From positions 310,001 through 374,000 of the forward strand of contig CBDEGD010000043.1 in the NCBI GenBank assembly GCA_965237625.1: a DNA stretch of 64,000 nt, written 5' to 3'. Below, piece by piece: positions 17,336 to 26,232 of this stretch. The position numbers were made by a program, and so were the translations under genes. The stretch is from JABDIP01 sp965237625 (GTDB taxonomy: Bacteria; Pseudomonadota; Alphaproteobacteria; DSM-16000; Inquilinaceae). How positions within the stretch are numbered: the stretch's first letter is position 1; every line of letters begins with the position of its first letter. The notes beneath the pieces were generated by a model. The model made no database searches, had not been told where the DNA came from, and was given only the letters and a program-made list of their open reading frames with translations.

Positions 17336-17911
17336 ATGAATATCCCACTGGAGATCGTCTTTCGAAATATCGAGCGGTCGGATGCGATCGAAGCTCGGGT
17401 TCGCGAAAAGGTCGGCCGGCTGGAGCGGTTTTTTGATCACATGACCCGGTGCCGCGTGGTCGTCGAGGCGCCGCATCGACATCACCGCCACGGCAAGCGC
17501 TACCAAATCAGCATCGAAATCGGCGTGCCGGGCAAGCGGCTGATGGTCGATCACAACGGTCCCGGCGACCCGGCCCACGAAGACGTCTATGTCGCAATCC
17601 GCGATGCCTTCAGTGCCGCCACCCGAAGGCTCGAAGACCATGTCCGGACCCTTCGTGGCAAGGTCAAGACCCACGAGGTGCCGCCCCATGGCCGGGTGCT
17701 TCGGATCTCCCCGGACGAGGATCATGGATACGTCCGAACCGCCGATGGCCAGGAAGTCTTCTTCAATCGGAACAGCGTGCCGGATGGCGCCTTCGATCTT
17801 CTTGAGGCCGGCAGCGAAGTACGGATCGCCGTTGCCCCGCAAGAGCCCGGCCAAGAACCGCGCGCGCAATCTGTCCGGCCCATCGGCAAGCACCATCTCG
17901 TCGATCGCTAG
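17336..17911 (+). CDS. HPF/RaiA-family ribosome-associated protein fused to a cold-shock-like domain
   Basis: 191 residues from ATG 17336 (a GTG four codons earlier is possible). Residues 1-110 resemble the ribosome hibernation factor fold (MNIPLEIVFRNIERSDAIE, long helices with basic residues RCRVVVEAPHRHHRHG). Residues 118-185 form an OB-like cold-shock domain: HGRVLRISPDEDHGYV, DGQEVFFNRNSV, LEAGSEVRIAV. It probably binds stalled ribosomes or structured RNA under stress. It is followed closely by pcm, a protein-repair enzyme, which fits a stationary-phase or stress role. Confidence 0.85.
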   Translation: MNIPLEIVFRNIERSDAIEARVREKVGRLERFFDHMTRCRVVVEAPHRHHRHGKRYQISIEIGVPGKRLMVDHNGPGDPAHEDVYVAIRDAFSAATRRLEDHVRTLRGKVKTHEVPPHGRVLRISPDEDHGYVRTADGQEVFFNRNSVPDGAFDLLEAGSEVRIAVAPQEPGQEPRAQSVRPIGKHHLVDR

Positions 17912-17973
17912 GCCGACCCACCTGACGATGCGCGATTCCCCGGCGGGCGTAGTTCTGCTACGTTTCGCACGCC

Positions 17974-18645
17974 ATGAGTCAGGAAATGAATTTCTCCGAT
18001 CTGCGCCGCGAAATGGTCGACGGGATCGCCGTCTATGCACGGCTGGTTGGCGAAGAAATCGGCGTCGACCAATTGGGCGATCGGGTCATGGCGGCTATGG
18101 CAAAAGTACCGCGCCATGAATTCGTTCCCGAGGCGCTCAAGGCGGCTGCCTATCTCGACAGCCCATTGCCAATCGGCCATGGCAAGACCATCGCGCAACC
18201 CTTCATTGTGGCGCTGATGACCGACCTGCTGGAAATCACGCCGGAGGATTCGGTGTTGGAAATCGGCACGGGGAGCGGATACCAGGCCGCGGTGCTCGCC
18301 GAGATCGCCGGATCTGTCTACACGCTGGAAATCCTCGACGAGTTGATGGCGATCGGAAAGCGCCGGTTGGACCAGCAGGGATACCGCAATGTGCACTACC
18401 GGCTCGGCGATGGGGCTCACGGCTGGGAAGACATGGCGCCATTCGACAAGATCATCGTGACCGCCGCGCCGGAACTGATCCCATCGGCGCTGATCAATCA
18501 GCTGCGCCCGGGCGGCCGGATGGTGATACCGGTCGGCAAGCCCGGCGAACAACGCCTCTTGCTGATCGAAAAAGGGCATGGCCAGGAGGTTCGGACGGCC
18601 GATCTGATCGGCGTGAAATTCGCGCCGCTGATCAAAACGCACTGA
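17974..18645 (+). CDS. pcm: protein-L-isoaspartate O-methyltransferase
   Basis: 223 residues, the usual size. It methylates L-isoaspartyl residues in damaged proteins using S-adenosylmethionine. Visible: VPRHEFVPEALKAAAYLDSPLPIGHGKTIAQP (substrate-binding region in short blocks), SAM motif I VLEIGTGSGYQAAVLAE, and the later LRPGGRMVIPVG. It follows the HPF-like gene after 62 nt on the same strand. Confidence 0.95.
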   Translation: MSQEMNFSDLRREMVDGIAVYARLVGEEIGVDQLGDRVMAAMAKVPRHEFVPEALKAAAYLDSPLPIGHGKTIAQPFIVALMTDLLEITPEDSVLEIGTGSGYQAAVLAEIAGSVYTLEILDELMAIGKRRLDQQGYRNVHYRLGDGAHGWEDMAPFDKIIVTAAPELIPSALINQLRPGGRMVIPVGKPGEQRLLLIEKGHGQEVRTADLIGVKFAPLIKTH

Positions 18646-18796
18646 CACCACGCGGACGTCGGCCGCCGCTGCGAATTTTTATTTCCCCACCGACAGTCTT
18701 GTCTTGCAAGCAGGCCCATCAGGCCTTAGAGGCGATACGTGCAACGCAGGTTGCCGGTTCCCTTCAACCAAAGTTCAGAAGATGGGGTGACGACCC

Positions 18797-20434
18797 ATGA
18801 GCGAATCGGTGCAAATGCCGTGGTGGCGCGGCGCAGTCATTTATCAGATTTACCCTCGCAGCTTCCATGACTCCAATGGCGACGGCGTCGGCGATCTGAC
18901 GGGCATTGTCCAAAGGCTGGACCACATCGCAAGCTTGGGCGTGGACGCGATCTGGATCTCGCCGTTCTTTAAATCGCCGATGCGCGATTTTGGCTACGAC
19001 ATCTCGGATTACCGCTCCGTCGATCCCATCTTCGGCACCAATGAGGATTTCGACCGGCTGGTCGCCGAAGCTCATGAGCGCGGGCTGAAGGTTGTCATCG
19101 ATATGGTGCTGGCCCATTGCTCCGACGAACATGCGTGGTTCGAGGAGAGCCGGCAGAGCCGGGACAACGCGAAAGCCGACTGGTACGTCTGGGCCGGCGC
19201 CAAACCCGATGGCTCGCCGCCGAACAATTGGCAGTCGGTCTTCGGCGGGGCCTCCTGGCATTGGGATTCCCGGCGCAGCCAGTACTATCTCCACCACTTC
19301 CTGAAGAGCCAGCCGAACCTGAATTGGCGCAACCCGGAGGTCGTCGACGCCATGCTGGGCGAAGCGGAGTTCTGGCTTGAGCGCGGGGTCGATGGCCTAA
19401 GGCTCGACGCCATCACCACGCTGGTTCACGACGGCTTGCTGCGCGACAACCCGCCGGTAGTCGACGATGGCAAAGTCAATTTCGGCGGCACCCACAAGAG
19501 TCCTTTCGCCCATCAGACGCATCTCTACGATCGAGACCAGCCCGAGATCATGGAATGCTTCGCCCGGCTACGGGCATTGACCGATCGATTTCCGGACCGG
19601 TTCATGCTCGGAGAAATCGCCGATGTGGACAGTATCGAGGCCACAGCACGCTATACTCAAGGGAACCGCGCACTGCACAGCGGATACACCTTCGAGCTGA
19701 CTCAGCAGGCCTATGGTTGGGATCATTTCCATGAGGTGATCGGCCGGTTCGAGGAGCTGATCGGCGATGGCTGGCCGACCTACGCTTTCGGCAACCACGA
19801 CTGCGTGCGCACCGTCAGCCGATGGGGAGCAGAGGGGGCGACGAAAGACGATCAGGCAGCACTGGCAAAGATGCTGATGGCCTGCCTGCTGTCGCTGCGC
19901 GGCAGCGTGTGCATCTATCAGGGCGAAGAGCTGGGCCTCACCGACGCGGATCTGGACTTCGCCGATCTACGCGATCCGTGGGGTATCGAATTCTATCCGG
20001 CCCATAAGGGCCGCGACGGCTGCCGGACTCCGATGCCCTGGGTTGCCGATGCCGCCAATGCAGGCTTCGGTGATGGCAAGCCCTGGCTGCCGGTTCCGGA
20101 CGAACACAGGCTGTCGGCCGCCGACCGCCAGAGCGACGATCCCGAATCCGTGCTCAACGCCTATCGGCGGTTTCTGGCGTGGCGGCGGGAACACCGCGCC
20201 ATGATCGTGGGCGATTTCGTCATGGCGGAGACCGAAGCTCCGGTCTTCGCATTCGAGCGTCAGCTTGAGGATCAGCGGATATTCTGCGCATTCAACCTGT
20301 CGAACCGGCCTGCCACCGTCTCGCTGGCGGGAGATTGGCGGCCGATGACCGGTCCCGGCCCGACGGCCGGGCTGGACGATGGCCAGGTGTCGTTGCCGCC
20401 GTTCGGCGCGTTTTTCGCCGAGGCCGGCAGCTGA
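18797..20434 (+). CDS. GH13 alpha-glucosidase family protein
   Basis: 545 residues of alpha-amylase superfamily. The start WWRGAVIYQIYPRSFHDSNG and GIVQRLDHIASLGVDAIWISP are typical of cytoplasmic alpha-glucosidases/oligo-1,6-glucosidases. Catalytic residues are present: nucleophile Asp204 in GLRLDAI, acid/base Glu273 in LGEIAD and the transition-state Asp in GNHDCVR. No signal peptide, so it acts on imported maltose, trehalose-like or other alpha-glucosides in the cytoplasm. No sugar transporter is adjacent. Specificity cannot be read. Confidence 0.93.
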   Translation: MSESVQMPWWRGAVIYQIYPRSFHDSNGDGVGDLTGIVQRLDHIASLGVDAIWISPFFKSPMRDFGYDISDYRSVDPIFGTNEDFDRLVAEAHERGLKVVIDMVLAHCSDEHAWFEESRQSRDNAKADWYVWAGAKPDGSPPNNWQSVFGGASWHWDSRRSQYYLHHFLKSQPNLNWRNPEVVDAMLGEAEFWLERGVDGLRLDAITTLVHDGLLRDNPPVVDDGKVNFGGTHKSPFAHQTHLYDRDQPEIMECFARLRALTDRFPDRFMLGEIADVDSIEATARYTQGNRALHSGYTFELTQQAYGWDHFHEVIGRFEELIGDGWPTYAFGNHDCVRTVSRWGAEGATKDDQAALAKMLMACLLSLRGSVCIYQGEELGLTDADLDFADLRDPWGIEFYPAHKGRDGCRTPMPWVADAANAGFGDGKPWLPVPDEHRLSAADRQSDDPESVLNAYRRFLAWRREHRAMIVGDFVMAETEAPVFAFERQLEDQRIFCAFNLSNRPATVSLAGDWRPMTGPGPTAGLDDGQVSLPPFGAFFAEAGS

Positions 20435-20462
20435 ATCGGCAGGGTCGAGGAAAGGCATAGAG

Positions 20463-20828
20463 TTGCCGAACAGCCGCGAATACATCGACTATATCGTCGA
20501 CCTGCTCAGCCCGGTCGGCGACGTTCGCGCGCGCTCGATGTTTGGCGGCCACGGGCTGTTCATGGATGGTCTGATGTTCGCGATAATTTCGCGCGATACG
20601 CTGTACCTGAAAGTCGACGACGAGACCCGCGAGCGCTATCGCGCCGAGGGGTTGGCACCCTTCAAGCCGTCCGATGAGCGGCCGAAGACGATGTCCTACT
20701 ATCCGTTGCCGGATGCGGTGTTCGAAGATCAGGAGGCGCTGGCCGATTGGGCCCGGGGGGCCTGTGCGGCCGCCATGCGGGGCCGGTCCAAGAGCGGGCC
20801 GGTGCCGCACAAAAAGGAAAAACGCTAG
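20463..20828 (+). CDS. TfoX/Sxy family N-terminal domain protein
   Basis: 121 residues from TTG 20463, supported by GAGGAAAGG (20447-20455) seven bases upstream. The fold signature is SREYIDYIVDLLSPVGDVRARSMFGGHGLF (residues 4-33, in two blocks) and LKVDDETRERYRAEG, then MSYYPLPDAV. In gammaproteobacteria TfoX controls competence, but short alphaproteobacterial members are of unknown role. The C-terminus is basic. It lies 28 nt after the glucosidase stop and may be cotranscribed with it. Confidence 0.87.
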   Translation: MPNSREYIDYIVDLLSPVGDVRARSMFGGHGLFMDGLMFAIISRDTLYLKVDDETRERYRAEGLAPFKPSDERPKTMSYYPLPDAVFEDQEALADWARGACAAAMRGRSKSGPVPHKKEKR

Positions 20829-20899
20829 GCGGAGGACGGGATCGCGGCCGCCCGAAGACGGCCGGCAATGGCCCGGTTCCGACCGATAACCCCGAAGGG

Positions 20900-21220
20900 T
20901 CAGGCGGAGGGTTCGACCCCGGATTTGAGCTGGAGCTCTTCCCAGGCGACGCCGCTGGCGATCAGGCAGGTAAGCCCACCCGGCGTCGATACAAGCATCG
21001 TCCAGGTCCCGGAAGGCGCGGCCAACACCTCAAGCACGCGACCTTGGGCATCAAGGCCCATGGCAACCGGCTTTTCGGAATAACCGTCTTCGAGGTGGGA
21101 CATGATCGCGGTGCGCTCGCCGCAGGGAACACGTTGCTGCTCCTGGGCGGAGGCTGCGGCGGAGGCGACCAGGGCGCTCGCCAGTGCCGCGGCGGTAACC
21201 GTCTTCAGCAATCCACTCAT
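20900..21220 (-). CDS. small exported protein of unknown function
   Basis: 106 residues from ATG 21220, which has a strong ribosome binding site (AAGGAGA). Signal peptide with cleavage near AAASA-QE. The mature part has two Cys (VPCGERTAIM and GLTCLIASG) that could pair, and the PGGLTCLIASGVAWEEL ending, a pattern seen in small alphaproteobacterial secreted proteins of no known role. No enzyme motif. It is convergent with the TfoX-like gene. Confidence 0.75.
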   Translation of the reverse strand: MSGLLKTVTAAALASALVASAAASAQEQQRVPCGERTAIMSHLEDGYSEKPVAMGLDAQGRVLEVLAAPSGTWTMLVSTPGGLTCLIASGVAWEELQLKSGVEPSA

Positions 21221-21654
21221 TCCAATCTCCTTTCGACCGACAATCGGCCGGGCAATAGCCTCGTCTATTGGCCTCTCCCTGACAGGCCGCGGACGAAAGA
21301 AGCTAATAATCACCTTATGACGGCAAAATATCGCTGCAATGTCCCGTCAAATCACGACAGTAGTACGAAGCGATTACTTGCGCCCTGCACGCCGCGATCT
21401 GCAGATGATGATGAGGAAAATAGGTTAACGCTGCATTAAAAGAGCGTCGATCCGATAAGTTGAACAAGTATACGAATAGGAAACGCTAGTAATACTTTGT
21501 TAGTGTATTTGGTGAAATGTCGCTGAAATCAAGGCAGATACCCGGTCGGTCGCCACAATTCGCCGTTGGAACACGCTTTCGATGGGCGCGGGTTCACGCA
21601 GAGTTGACTGCTGTGCCGGCAGGAGAGTCGAAATTCGACCAATCGGCGAAGTGG
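21221..21654. other. intergenic region without recognised genes
   Basis: About 430 bases. The left part is the promoter/leader of the small exported protein (minus strand). The section 21320-21520 is AT-rich relative to its surroundings. No reading frame with homologous character, RNA gene or repeat was recognised. Confidence 0.4.
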
Positions 21655-21891
21655 TCAGGCGTCCGGGAAAATCGGGCCGGCGAGCAATCGATCGAACATG
21701 CCGGCACGATAGCCGTCCTTTAGGATCCGCAAGACAGTCTCACGATCCAGGAGCATGGAAACGAGGTCGCCCTGCTCCCCCTCGACGTCGATGACGACGT
21801 GGCTTCCATTGGCGCTGATGGACGGATTGTCGCTTAGGACCGACTTCCGCGTGCTGCCGACTGCGACCGATATTTTTGTCTGCATCCCCAT
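21655..21891 (-). CDS. small hypothetical protein
   Basis: 78 residues from ATG 21891 (an ATG two codons later is an alternative). The sequence is regular and soluble-looking: a beta-like N-terminal half with HVVIDVEGEQGD and a helical C-terminus with RETVLRILKDGYRAGMFDRLL. The composition looks like a true protein, but no family is recognised and no good ribosome binding site is evident. The upstream extension of the same frame is Arg-rich and lies across a terminator, so it is not coding. Confidence 0.5.
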   Translation of the reverse strand: MGMQTKISVAVGSTRKSVLSDNPSISANGSHVVIDVEGEQGDLVSMLLDRETVLRILKDGYRAGMFDRLLAGPIFPDA

Positions 21892-22055
21892 GCCGTCTGT
21901 TACGTCGGCAGGCGGCAGCCCGACCGTTTTGTCCGGGCACTCGCGCCGGGACCTCCTGCCGCACGTTGCGAGTTTCGGAGTGTGCGCCAGGACAACTAAC
22001 AAGCGGTTAACCGAACCCTTTCGCACACCCGACAGATTGTGTGTCTGGAAACGAC

Positions 22056-22082
22056 GAAACCCCTCTCGCGGAGAGGGGTTTC
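22056..22082. terminator. intrinsic terminator-like perfect hairpin
   Basis: GAAACCCCTCTC (22056-22067) and GAGAGGGGTTTC (22071-22082) form a perfect 12-bp stem with the 3-nt loop GCG. It lies 57 nt after the bactofilin stop on the minus strand, where the stem ends in TTTC. The arms end in A and T runs on each side, so it may work in either direction. Confidence 0.75.
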
Positions 22083-22138
22083 GGTACGCGAAATCGGTGC
22101 GCTGGCGGCCCCCCGAGGCACCGCCGGCACAAACCTGA

Positions 22139-22582
22139 TCAGCCGGTACTGGCGGGCCGCAGCGCCGCGACCTTGTCCTTATCGCTCGACTTTCTGCTGC
22201 TGAGCCGCGCGATCCGCCCTTCGATCGTCGCGCCCTCATCCACCTGCAGGGTCTCGTGATAGATATCGCCGGAAACCTTGGCGGTCCGGGTCAAGACAAC
22301 CTTGCGTGCCTTCACCTCGCCGCTGAAGACGCCGCAGATGCGCACGGTATCGGCCTCGACCGAACTGTTGATGATCGGCGCTTCGCCGAGGATCAGGGTC
22401 CGGCATTTGATGTTGCCTTCGACCTGGCCTTCGATCGTGATATCGCCGCTGCTCTCAAGGTCACCCTTGATCTTCAGCTCAGCACTGATGATCGAGTGCC
22501 GTGGCGGCTGGCCGTCAGGGCCCTTACCCGACGGGATGGAAGCGGACTGAGCAACCGGTTCCTTGTCCGACTGAAAAATCAT
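22139..22582 (-). CDS. bactofilin (polymer-forming cytoskeletal protein)
   Basis: 147 residues from ATG 22582, preceded by AGGAG at nine bases; a GTG ten codons upstream is less well placed. The central DUF583 beta-helix (about residues 30-125) shows the repeated pattern IKGDLESSGDITIEGQVEGN, CRTLILGEAPIINSSVEADT and KARKVVLTRTAKVSGDIYHE. Flanking tails are disordered and the C-terminus is basic. Bactofilins polymerise without nucleotides and help localise cell-wall enzymes. It stands alone here, without a LysM/M23 peptidase partner. Confidence 0.93.
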   Translation of the reverse strand: MIFQSDKEPVAQSASIPSGKGPDGQPPRHSIISAELKIKGDLESSGDITIEGQVEGNIKCRTLILGEAPIINSSVEADTVRICGVFSGEVKARKVVLTRTAKVSGDIYHETLQVDEGATIEGRIARLSSRKSSDKDKVAALRPASTG

Positions 22583-22679
22583 TCCGGAAGACTCCTGTGA
22601 TGCAAGCGGCACCTCCGTAATAGTCCGGTTTGGTTAACAATTGCTAACTAAGATTGACAAATTCTTCATCCGGCAATCG

Positions 22680-23699
22680 TTATTCGACCGCCGGCTGCTG
22701 CTGAGTAATGCAGTGAATGCCGCCACCGCCGACGACGATATCCAGCGCCGGCACCTGGACCACACGACGGTCAGGGAAAATCTCGCGAAACAGGCGAAAG
22801 GCTCTGTCGTCCTGGTCATCCTCGAATTCCGGGATAACCACACCGCCATTGGCGATGTAGAAATTAACGTAGGACAGAGTCAGGCGCTGTCCGTCCGAAC
22901 GGTCCCGGCGTCGGGGCGTCGGAAGCTCGACGATGTCGAGTGAACGCCCGCTTGCGTCTGTCGCGGCGCGCAGGCGGTCCAGATTGGCCCGGAAGACCGG
23001 ATAGTTTTCGTCATCCTGATCCTCGGTCGTGCAGGCAAGCACCAACCCTGGCGCCGCAAAGCACGCGATCTCATCGATATGCCCGGCGGTCTCATCGCCG
23101 TCATACCCCTTCTCGACCCAGATCACCCGATCGACTCCGAGAAAGTCCCGCAAGTTGCGGTCCATCTCATCACGCGAGACATCCGGATTACGATTGGGGT
23201 CGAGCAGGCATTGCTCGGACGCCAAGGCGGTTCCCTCGCCGTCCACATGGACCGCGCCGCCCTCCAGCACGAAAGGCGCGGAGAAAGACCGGATGCCGAG
23301 CTGTTCGGCCATCCGGGACGCCAATTGCGCATCCTGGCCGTACACTTCGTAAATCTTGCCCCAGCCATTGAAACGCCAGTCGATTCCGGCAATCTCGCCG
23401 CGCCCATCGGTCACGAAAGTCGGGCCGGTATCCCGCATCCAGCTGTCGTCGATCGGCAGGGACAGAACCTCGATCCCGGCACCGCAAACCAGAGAGGCCT
23501 CCGCCACATCGGACGGGTTGCAGACCATTGTCACCGGCTCGAATTCGGCGATCGCCTGGGCAACGTTGGCGTAGGCGGCACGGGCCGCCTCGATCCCGTC
23601 GCCCCAAAGCGACTCCCGGCATGGCCAAGCCATCCAGCAGCGGTCATGCACCGCCCATTCAGCAGGCATGGAGAATCCGGCGGCGCGCGGTGTGGACAT
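22680..23699 (-). CDS. aguA: agmatine deiminase
   Basis: 339 residues from ATG 23699. It hydrolyses agmatine to N-carbamoylputrescine and ammonia, the first step of arginine-decarboxylase-based putrescine synthesis. Visible: MPAEWAVHDRCWMAWPCRE, DDSWMRDTGPTFV (substrate-binding Asp/Arg), GHIDEIACF and the nucleophile Cys330 in GGGGIHCITQQ. Length is slightly under the plant/bacterial norm of 340-370. N-carbamoylputrescine amidohydrolase (aguB) is not in this window. Divergent from speH-speE, with which it shares a polyamine role. Confidence 0.95.
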   Translation of the reverse strand: MSTPRAAGFSMPAEWAVHDRCWMAWPCRESLWGDGIEAARAAYANVAQAIAEFEPVTMVCNPSDVAEASLVCGAGIEVLSLPIDDSWMRDTGPTFVTDGRGEIAGIDWRFNGWGKIYEVYGQDAQLASRMAEQLGIRSFSAPFVLEGGAVHVDGEGTALASEQCLLDPNRNPDVSRDEMDRNLRDFLGVDRVIWVEKGYDGDETAGHIDEIACFAAPGLVLACTTEDQDDENYPVFRANLDRLRAATDASGRSLDIVELPTPRRRDRSDGQRLTLSYVNFYIANGGVVIPEFEDDQDDRAFRLFREIFPDRRVVQVPALDIVVGGGGIHCITQQQPAVE

Positions 23700-23900
23700 T
23701 GATAATCGCCCTTGAGTCAGAACGTTATTCCGGCTGGGACCGATCATTAGCCTACCGGCGCGGACGCCGGTTTACAACTCGACCGCGGCATTGCGACCAC
23801 ACGTCCGGGTAGCGCGAGTCTTCTTGCATTTTCTTCGCGTTAAGGGCATATGGCCGCCTCTTGGTGGGGCGGTTTTGGCAGAGGGGTGAAAATCCAGGCA

Positions 23901-24386
23901 ATGACAACAGATTCGGTGGTGCTGAAACTGCAGCGCAAGGGCGCGCAGCCGGAACGGTCCTTCGGGATCTTGGATACCTCGAACGCGAGCCAGCCCAGGG
24001 CCGTCGAGCACCGACCGGATTTCTTCATCGAACGTGAAGGTGAATGTTTCGCCGGTACCCATTTGATCATTGACCTGTACGATGCTTCCCGGCTGGGCGA
24101 TATCGACCATATCGAAGCAGCGCTTCGGGACTGCGTAAGCGCGGCGAATGCGACCCTGCTGCACATCCATTTGCATCATTTCACTCCCAATGGCGGCGTG
24201 TCCGGCGTGGCGGTGCTGGCGGAATCCCATATCAGCATCCACACCTGGCCGGAGCGCAGCTATGCGGCGCTGGACGTATTCATGTGCGGGGCGGCCCGGC
24301 CGGCGGCGACGATCGAGGTGCTGAGCGACGCCTTCAGCCCGGGCCGGATTGCCGTGACGGAGCATCTGCGCGGCAAGGTCACATGA
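23901..24386 (+). CDS. speH: S-adenosylmethionine decarboxylase proenzyme
   Basis: 161 residues from ATG 23901 (ATG 23850 also in frame). It provides decarboxylated SAM as aminopropyl donor for spermidine synthesis. The self-cleavage site is visible as LAESHISIHTWPE: Ser109 becomes the pyruvoyl group. The later VFMCG keeps the catalytic Cys. Compared with typical speH (about 120 aa beginning just before GTHLIIDLYDASRL) it carries an N-terminal extension of about 45 residues. Its stop overlaps the speE start (ATGA, 24383-24386). Confidence 0.94.
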   Translation: MTTDSVVLKLQRKGAQPERSFGILDTSNASQPRAVEHRPDFFIEREGECFAGTHLIIDLYDASRLGDIDHIEAALRDCVSAANATLLHIHLHHFTPNGGVSGVAVLAESHISIHTWPERSYAALDVFMCGAARPAATIEVLSDAFSPGRIAVTEHLRGKVT

Positions 24387-25231
24387 CCGGCTGGTTCGAT
24401 GAAACGCTGCATCCGGACTGGCACAGCCGGCTGAAGATCGACCGGGTGCTGTATGAAAGCGATACCGGTCATCAGCGCCTGACCCTGTTCGAGAACAGCT
24501 CCTTCGGCCGCGTACTGACTCTCGACGGTGTGGTTCAAACCACCGAAGGGGACGAGTTCGTCTATCACGAGATGCTGGCCCATGTGCCGATCCTGGCTCA
24601 TGGCGCGGTCAAGAATGTGCTCGTCATCGGCGGCGGCGATGGCGGCATGCTGCGGGAGGTGCTGAAACACCACGGCGTTGAGTCCGCGACCCTGGTGGAG
24701 ATCGATGCCGGGGTGATCGCCTTCTCGCGGCAGTACCTGCCGCGGATCTGCGGCGACGCATTCGACGACCCCCGCATCGAGGTAGTGATCGCGGACGGCG
24801 CCGATTTTGTCGCCACCACCAAGCGGCGCTACGATGTGGTCATTGTCGACAGCACCGATCCGATCGGCCCTGGCGAAGCCCTGTTCACCGAGAGCTTCTA
24901 TCGGGGCTGCAAACGCTGCCTGAGCCCCGGCGGCGTCCTGGTGACCCAGAACGGCGTGCCCTTCGTGCAGGCCGGGGAACTGTCCCGCAGCGTGGCGATA
25001 TGGCGTCCCCTATTCGCCGATGCCGGCTGCTACCTGGCGGCGGTGCCGCTTTACATCGGCGGCTTCATGGCGCTCGGTTGGGCCACCGACGACCCGGCCC
25101 TGCGGGCGGTGCCAGTGGAAACGCTCGAGGAGCGTTTTGCAGCGGCGGCGATCGCCACCGACTACTATACCCCTGCGGTGCACAAGGCGGCCTTTGCCCT
25201 GCCGCCCTATATCGAGCGTCTGACCCGGTAG
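24383..25231 (+). CDS. speE: polyamine aminopropyltransferase (spermidine synthase)
   Basis: 282 residues from ATG 24383. It transfers an aminopropyl group from decarboxylated SAM to putrescine. Hallmarks: YESDTGHQRLTLFEN, LDGVVQTTEGDEFVYHEML, VLVIGGGDGGMLREVLKH (cosubstrate binding), VEIDAGVI and the gatekeeping/catalytic DSTDPIGPGEALFTESFY. Four-base overlap with speH indicates translational coupling of the two halves of spermidine synthesis. Confidence 0.97.
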   Translation: MTGWFDETLHPDWHSRLKIDRVLYESDTGHQRLTLFENSSFGRVLTLDGVVQTTEGDEFVYHEMLAHVPILAHGAVKNVLVIGGGDGGMLREVLKHHGVESATLVEIDAGVIAFSRQYLPRICGDAFDDPRIEVVIADGADFVATTKRRYDVVIVDSTDPIGPGEALFTESFYRGCKRCLSPGGVLVTQNGVPFVQAGELSRSVAIWRPLFADAGCYLAAVPLYIGGFMALGWATDDPALRAVPVETLEERFAAAAIATDYYTPAVHKAAFALPPYIERLTR

Positions 25232-25395
25232 CGCGTTATAACCTCACGCTGATCCGGTACAGGTAAGGCACTGAATAAGCATTTGTTTGGTAATGACTGC
25301 CGGTCCTGGTTGCTGGGGTAGCGCTGAATTTGCCAAGGTCACCGGGTGAGCTTACCGGACCGGGATCCCGATCGGAATTATCTGACGCCGTAGTG

Positions 25396-26232
25396 TCAGG
25401 CCTCGCCCATGGCCATCTTCTGATCGAGTTGGCGGCGACGTTCCTGGCGGTTCGCCATCAAGCCGACGGCGAATATGCCAATGGCCATCACCAGGACGAT
25501 GATCGTTGCCAGGGCGTTGATCTCCGGGCTGACGCCCAGCCGCACTTTTGAGAAGATCACCATCGGCAGCGTCGAGGCGCCGGGACCGGAGACGAAACTG
25601 GCGATCACCAGATCGTCCAACGACAGGGTGAAGGCCAGAAGCCAGCCCGCCACCAGGGCCGGCGCGATCATCGGCAGGGTGATCACCAGGAAGACCTTGG
25701 CCGGGCGGGCGCCGAGATCCATCGCCGCCTCCTCGACGGAGGGGTCGAGCCCGACAAGCCGCGATTGGATGACCACCGCCACATAGGCCATGGAGAAGGT
25801 GATATGGGCGATGGTGATGGTGGTGACGCCGCGCGCGCCGGGCCAGCCGATCAACTGGTCCAGCGACACGAACAACAACAGCAGCGACAGGCCGGTGATC
25901 ACCTCGGGCATGACCAGCGGTGCCGCGATCATTCCGCTGAACAGGATCCGCCCGCGGAACCGGCCGAACCGGGCCATGACGAGCCCGGCCAAGGTCCCCA
26001 GCGCCAGAGCCAGGGTCGCGTTTGTCGCGGCGATGCGGATGCTGAGCCAGGCGGCAGAAAGGATCTGCTCATTCCCCAGCAGCTCGCCATACCATTTCGT
26101 CGAGAAGCCGGACCACACGGTGACCAGCCTGCTCTCATTGAAGGAGTAGATGATCAGCAGCAGGATCGGCACGTACAGGAACGCGAAGCCGAATACCAGG
26201 TAGGACAGCATCAGCGCCGGAGAGCGTTTCAT
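25396..26232 (-). CDS. potI: polyamine ABC transporter permease PotI-type
   Basis: 278 residues from ATG 26232 with six predicted membrane helices. The EAA loop EEAAMDLGARPAKVFLVITLP contacts the ATPase. Visible PotI-like features include the N-terminal FLYVPILLLIIYSFNES and ASTLPMVIFSKVRLGVSPEINAL near the C-terminus. Its start overlaps the stop of potH (ATGA). Last gene of the pot operon; it imports putrescine or spermidine with PotF, PotG and PotH. Confidence 0.95.
   Translation of the reverse strand: MKRSPALMLSYLVFGFAFLYVPILLLIIYSFNESRLVTVWSGFSTKWYGELLGNEQILSAAWLSIRIAATNATLALALGTLAGLVMARFGRFRGRILFSGMIAAPLVMPEVITGLSLLLLFVSLDQLIGWPGARGVTTITIAHITFSMAYVAVVIQSRLVGLDPSVEEAAMDLGARPAKVFLVITLPMIAPALVAGWLLAFTLSLDDLVIASFVSGPGASTLPMVIFSKVRLGVSPEINALATIIVLVMAIGIFAVGLMANRQERRRQLDQKMAMGEA

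Noticed and set aside
20747..21439. 230-codon plus-strand open frame after the TfoX-like gene
   Set aside because: It overlaps the TfoX-like gene in another frame and is antisense to the small exported protein; composition is that of a shadow.
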